From the NCBI GenBank assembly GCA_002286715.1, contig NSJX01000008.1, positions 764,714 to 828,713 on the forward strand: DNA of 64,000 nt, in the 5' to 3' direction. Below the pieces are notes generated by a model, which saw only the letters and a program-made list of their open reading frames with translations, was not told the DNA's origin and did not search any database. This document shows positions 62,091-64,000 of the stretch, in pieces. Position 1 is the stretch's first letter, and every line of letters starts with the position of its first letter. The stretch is from Dentipellis sp. KUC8613. Its lineage: Eukaryota; Basidiomycota; Agaricomycetes; Russulales; Hericiaceae. The translations under genes were made by a program, and so were the position numbers.

Positions 62091-64000
62091 ACGTGAGGGT
62101 ACTCGAAGGCGGCGCTGGGGCATGCAACGGCCAACAAGGGCAGATGGGGGCGGCACTGGGTGCGTAATGCGAGAGGAAGTGCGGGCATGCAAGGGTGCAA
62201 GGCGGCGACGGGGGTTGTGACACGGTTACGGACGGGCGGCGTGCGGGGACGCAAGGGCGGTGGCGGCACGCGAAGGTGGTGGAGGCGCGAGAAGGGGCCA
62301 GCAGGTGTGATTGGGCGTAAGATGGCGCGGGCGGGCAGGATGTGGGGGGCGAGCGGGCAGGATGCGGCGCGAGCGGGCGCGAGACGGTGACGGGGGACGC
62401 GGCACAACTACGGACAGGCGGCGTGCGGCAGTGTGAGGGTGGTAGTGTGGTGTGAGGGTGGTGAGTGGGTGGGAGTGGGTGGGAGACTGTGCGAGAGGGG
62501 GCGCGCAGTCAGGAGACAGCGCATGCGGGCGGGATAAGGGTGCGAGCGAGCGGGCATGACGTGGCACGAGCGGGTGCGACGGGGACGCATGGGCGGGAGA
62601 TGGCACATGCGTGCGGGAGACGGTGTGTGGGCGGGCGCGAGACGGCGTGAGCGGGCACGAGACGGCGCGAGCGGGCGTGAGACGGGGACGCACAGGCGGG
62701 AGAGGGGACGTGCGGGCAGGAGACGGTGCGTGCGGACACGATGTGGTAAAGGCACGTGACGGCGACCCGAGGGCACGTGAGGGCAGCGAGGCGGCGCCAC
62801 GGGCACAAGAGTGCACGACGAGGCGGCGGCGAGCGAGGGCCCCTGGTGGTAGAGCGATGGCGCGCGACGGCGCGGCTTGGGCGCGTGACGGCGGGGCAGA
62901 GGGGTGTGGGGGTGCGACGAGAGCATGAGACGGCGCTGATGGGGTGCATGACAGCGGCGTGGGATGCGTGGCGAAGGCACGAAGGGGGAGCGGAGATGCA
63001 GTGGCGCGAGAAGGTGCTGTCGGGGCGCGAAGGCGCGCGAGGGCGGCGCGAGGCCGTGGGCCACAAGACGGTGCCCGCTGGGGCACGTGGCGGCGACCGG
63101 CAGCAGCGCAGTACGACGGTGCAGACGGCGCGAGCGCGAGGGCGCGAAATGGGGACGCGCGGGCGTAAACTGCACACGAGACAGCGCATGAGCGGCCGCG
63201 CGACAGCACGCGAGGGTGCACACTATGGTGCACAGGAAGGGATGGGGCGGCGCGTGAGAGGGCGGGCCAGCAAGGACAAGGGCACACGCAATGGCGAGTG
63301 AGAGGGTGTTGGATGTGGCGGCGGGACGGCAGCACAAGAATGTGTGAGAGCGGCACACGAATATGCAAGAGGGCGCCGCCAGGCGCAATGCAGCGGCACG
63401 GGGGCATGAGACGATGGCATTGAGATGGGGGCGTGCCACTGCGGCGCATGGCGGCAGCGCAGAGTTGAAAGGCGACAGGGCGGGCCCATGGGCTCGAAGA
63501 CGACACGGAGGGGCTGAGAGTGCGGCGTGCGGGGCGACGACGGCAGAATGGGGCGCGCAGACGGCGGTGCGGGCACAAGAAGGCCCACAGGACGCGAAGA
63601 GGGCAAGGTGCGAGGCGAAACGGGCCGCGAGACGGCCCACGGCATGCGAAAGGGGCAGGGTTGGGCACGAAGAGCGCGCGACGCCGGGGTGTGGCGAGCG
63701 GGAGCGGCATACGACAAACGGGGGCGCGAGAAGGCGCAAGCGGGGGCGATATACGGCGCGCAGGGGCGCAAGAAGGCGCGGACGACTGTGATGCGGCGAC
63801 GCGGGGCCACGAGACGGCGTCATTGGGGTGTGAGAGGACTACGTGTGCGCTCGTGGCGGTAGCACGAGCGCGTGTGAGCGCGGAACAGAGGCGAAGGTGA
63901 CGCCACAGGGGGCCAGACGGCGCCCAAGGCGCAAGACGGTGATCGTGGGGCACGCGAAGCCAGGGCGGTGCAAAGAGGGCGTGGCGAGATGTTCGTCGTT
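62091..64000. repeat. CpG-rich degenerate minisatellite (continues past window end)
   Basis: About 1.9 kb of extremely GC- and CpG-rich sequence with G/A-rich plus strand. A 20-bp period is clear at 62641-62741: GACGGCGTGAGCGGGCACGA, then GACGGCGCGAGCGGGCGTGA and three further variants. Elsewhere the units are more diverged. Because TTA, CTA and TCA are rare, long overlapping minus-strand frames (up to 575 codons) are open in several phases; their Arg/Pro/Ala/Ser translations are repeat artefacts, since a 20-bp unit shifts frame each time. No telomeric repeat seen. Confidence 0.8.

Noticed and set aside
62226..63953. 575-codon open minus-strand frame and overlapping 471-, 226- and 195-codon frames
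   Set aside because: They overlap in several phases and encode only Arg/Pro/Ala/Ser low complexity. The underlying 20-bp repeat is not a multiple of three and simply lacks stop triplets, so they are composition artefacts.

Overview
This window is nuclear DNA of a basidiomycete fungus, most likely a mushroom-forming Agaricomycete. The evidence is the gene set (HCCS-type heme lyase, two-domain dihydroxyacetone kinase, tropomyosin, Prp40, Mak16, Rpf1, Zpr1, YANK-type kinase, a UDP-GlcNAc transporter of the UAA family), very dense short introns (about 50-65 nt, GTRNGY...YAG, up to a dozen per gene), tight head-to-head gene pairs and GC-rich coding sequence. I cannot name the species.

Layout. 0-1.3 kb: the 5' end of an unidentified gene and the cytochrome c heme lyase gene, both on minus. 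1.4-2.3 kb: a non-autonomous DNA transposon with terminal inverted repeats and an 8-bp target duplication, sitting between the heme lyase and dihydroxyacetone kinase (2.8-5.3 kb) genes. 7.4-9.2 kb: a hexose-type transporter. 9.2-13.4 kb: a gene-poor stretch. 13.4-14.2 kb: a truncated Clr2-like reading frame. 14.7-58.2 kb: a compact housekeeping block with MsrB, TIM44, tropomyosin, a DUF2408 protein, ATP1, mitochondrial L21, PRP40, RPF1, a p24 cargo receptor, ETR1, a DNA ligase, MAK16, a DUF1640 (MCUR1/Fmp32-type) protein, guanylate kinase, a YANK kinase, a UDP-GlcNAc transporter, NUP53, ZPR1, a ubiquitin C-terminal hydrolase and a full-length ABCC transporter. Within it, 27.7-29.6 kb holds two back-to-back miniature transposons and 50.3-50.6 kb a long inverted repeat.

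58.2-64 kb is a different landscape. It is first AT-rich and almost devoid of CpG, with decayed Helitron-type helicase sequence, a repeat module present three times, hairpins, Pol III-like boxes and a degenerate ~10-bp AT-rich array. It then switches abruptly at about 62.1 kb to an extremely CpG-rich degenerate minisatellite that runs to the window end. CpG loss extends back into the 3' half of the ABCC gene although its reading frame and motifs are intact.

Many genes serve the mitochondrion (heme lyase, TIM44, ATP synthase alpha, L21m, enoyl reductase of mitochondrial FAS II, DUF1640 protein, possibly MsrB), and others ribosome biogenesis (RPF1, MAK16). These look like neighbours in a gene-dense genome, not a specialised cluster. 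I found no secondary-metabolite cluster, CRISPR, rRNA or intact tRNA. The least ordinary parts are the small transposons and the 58-64 kb island.
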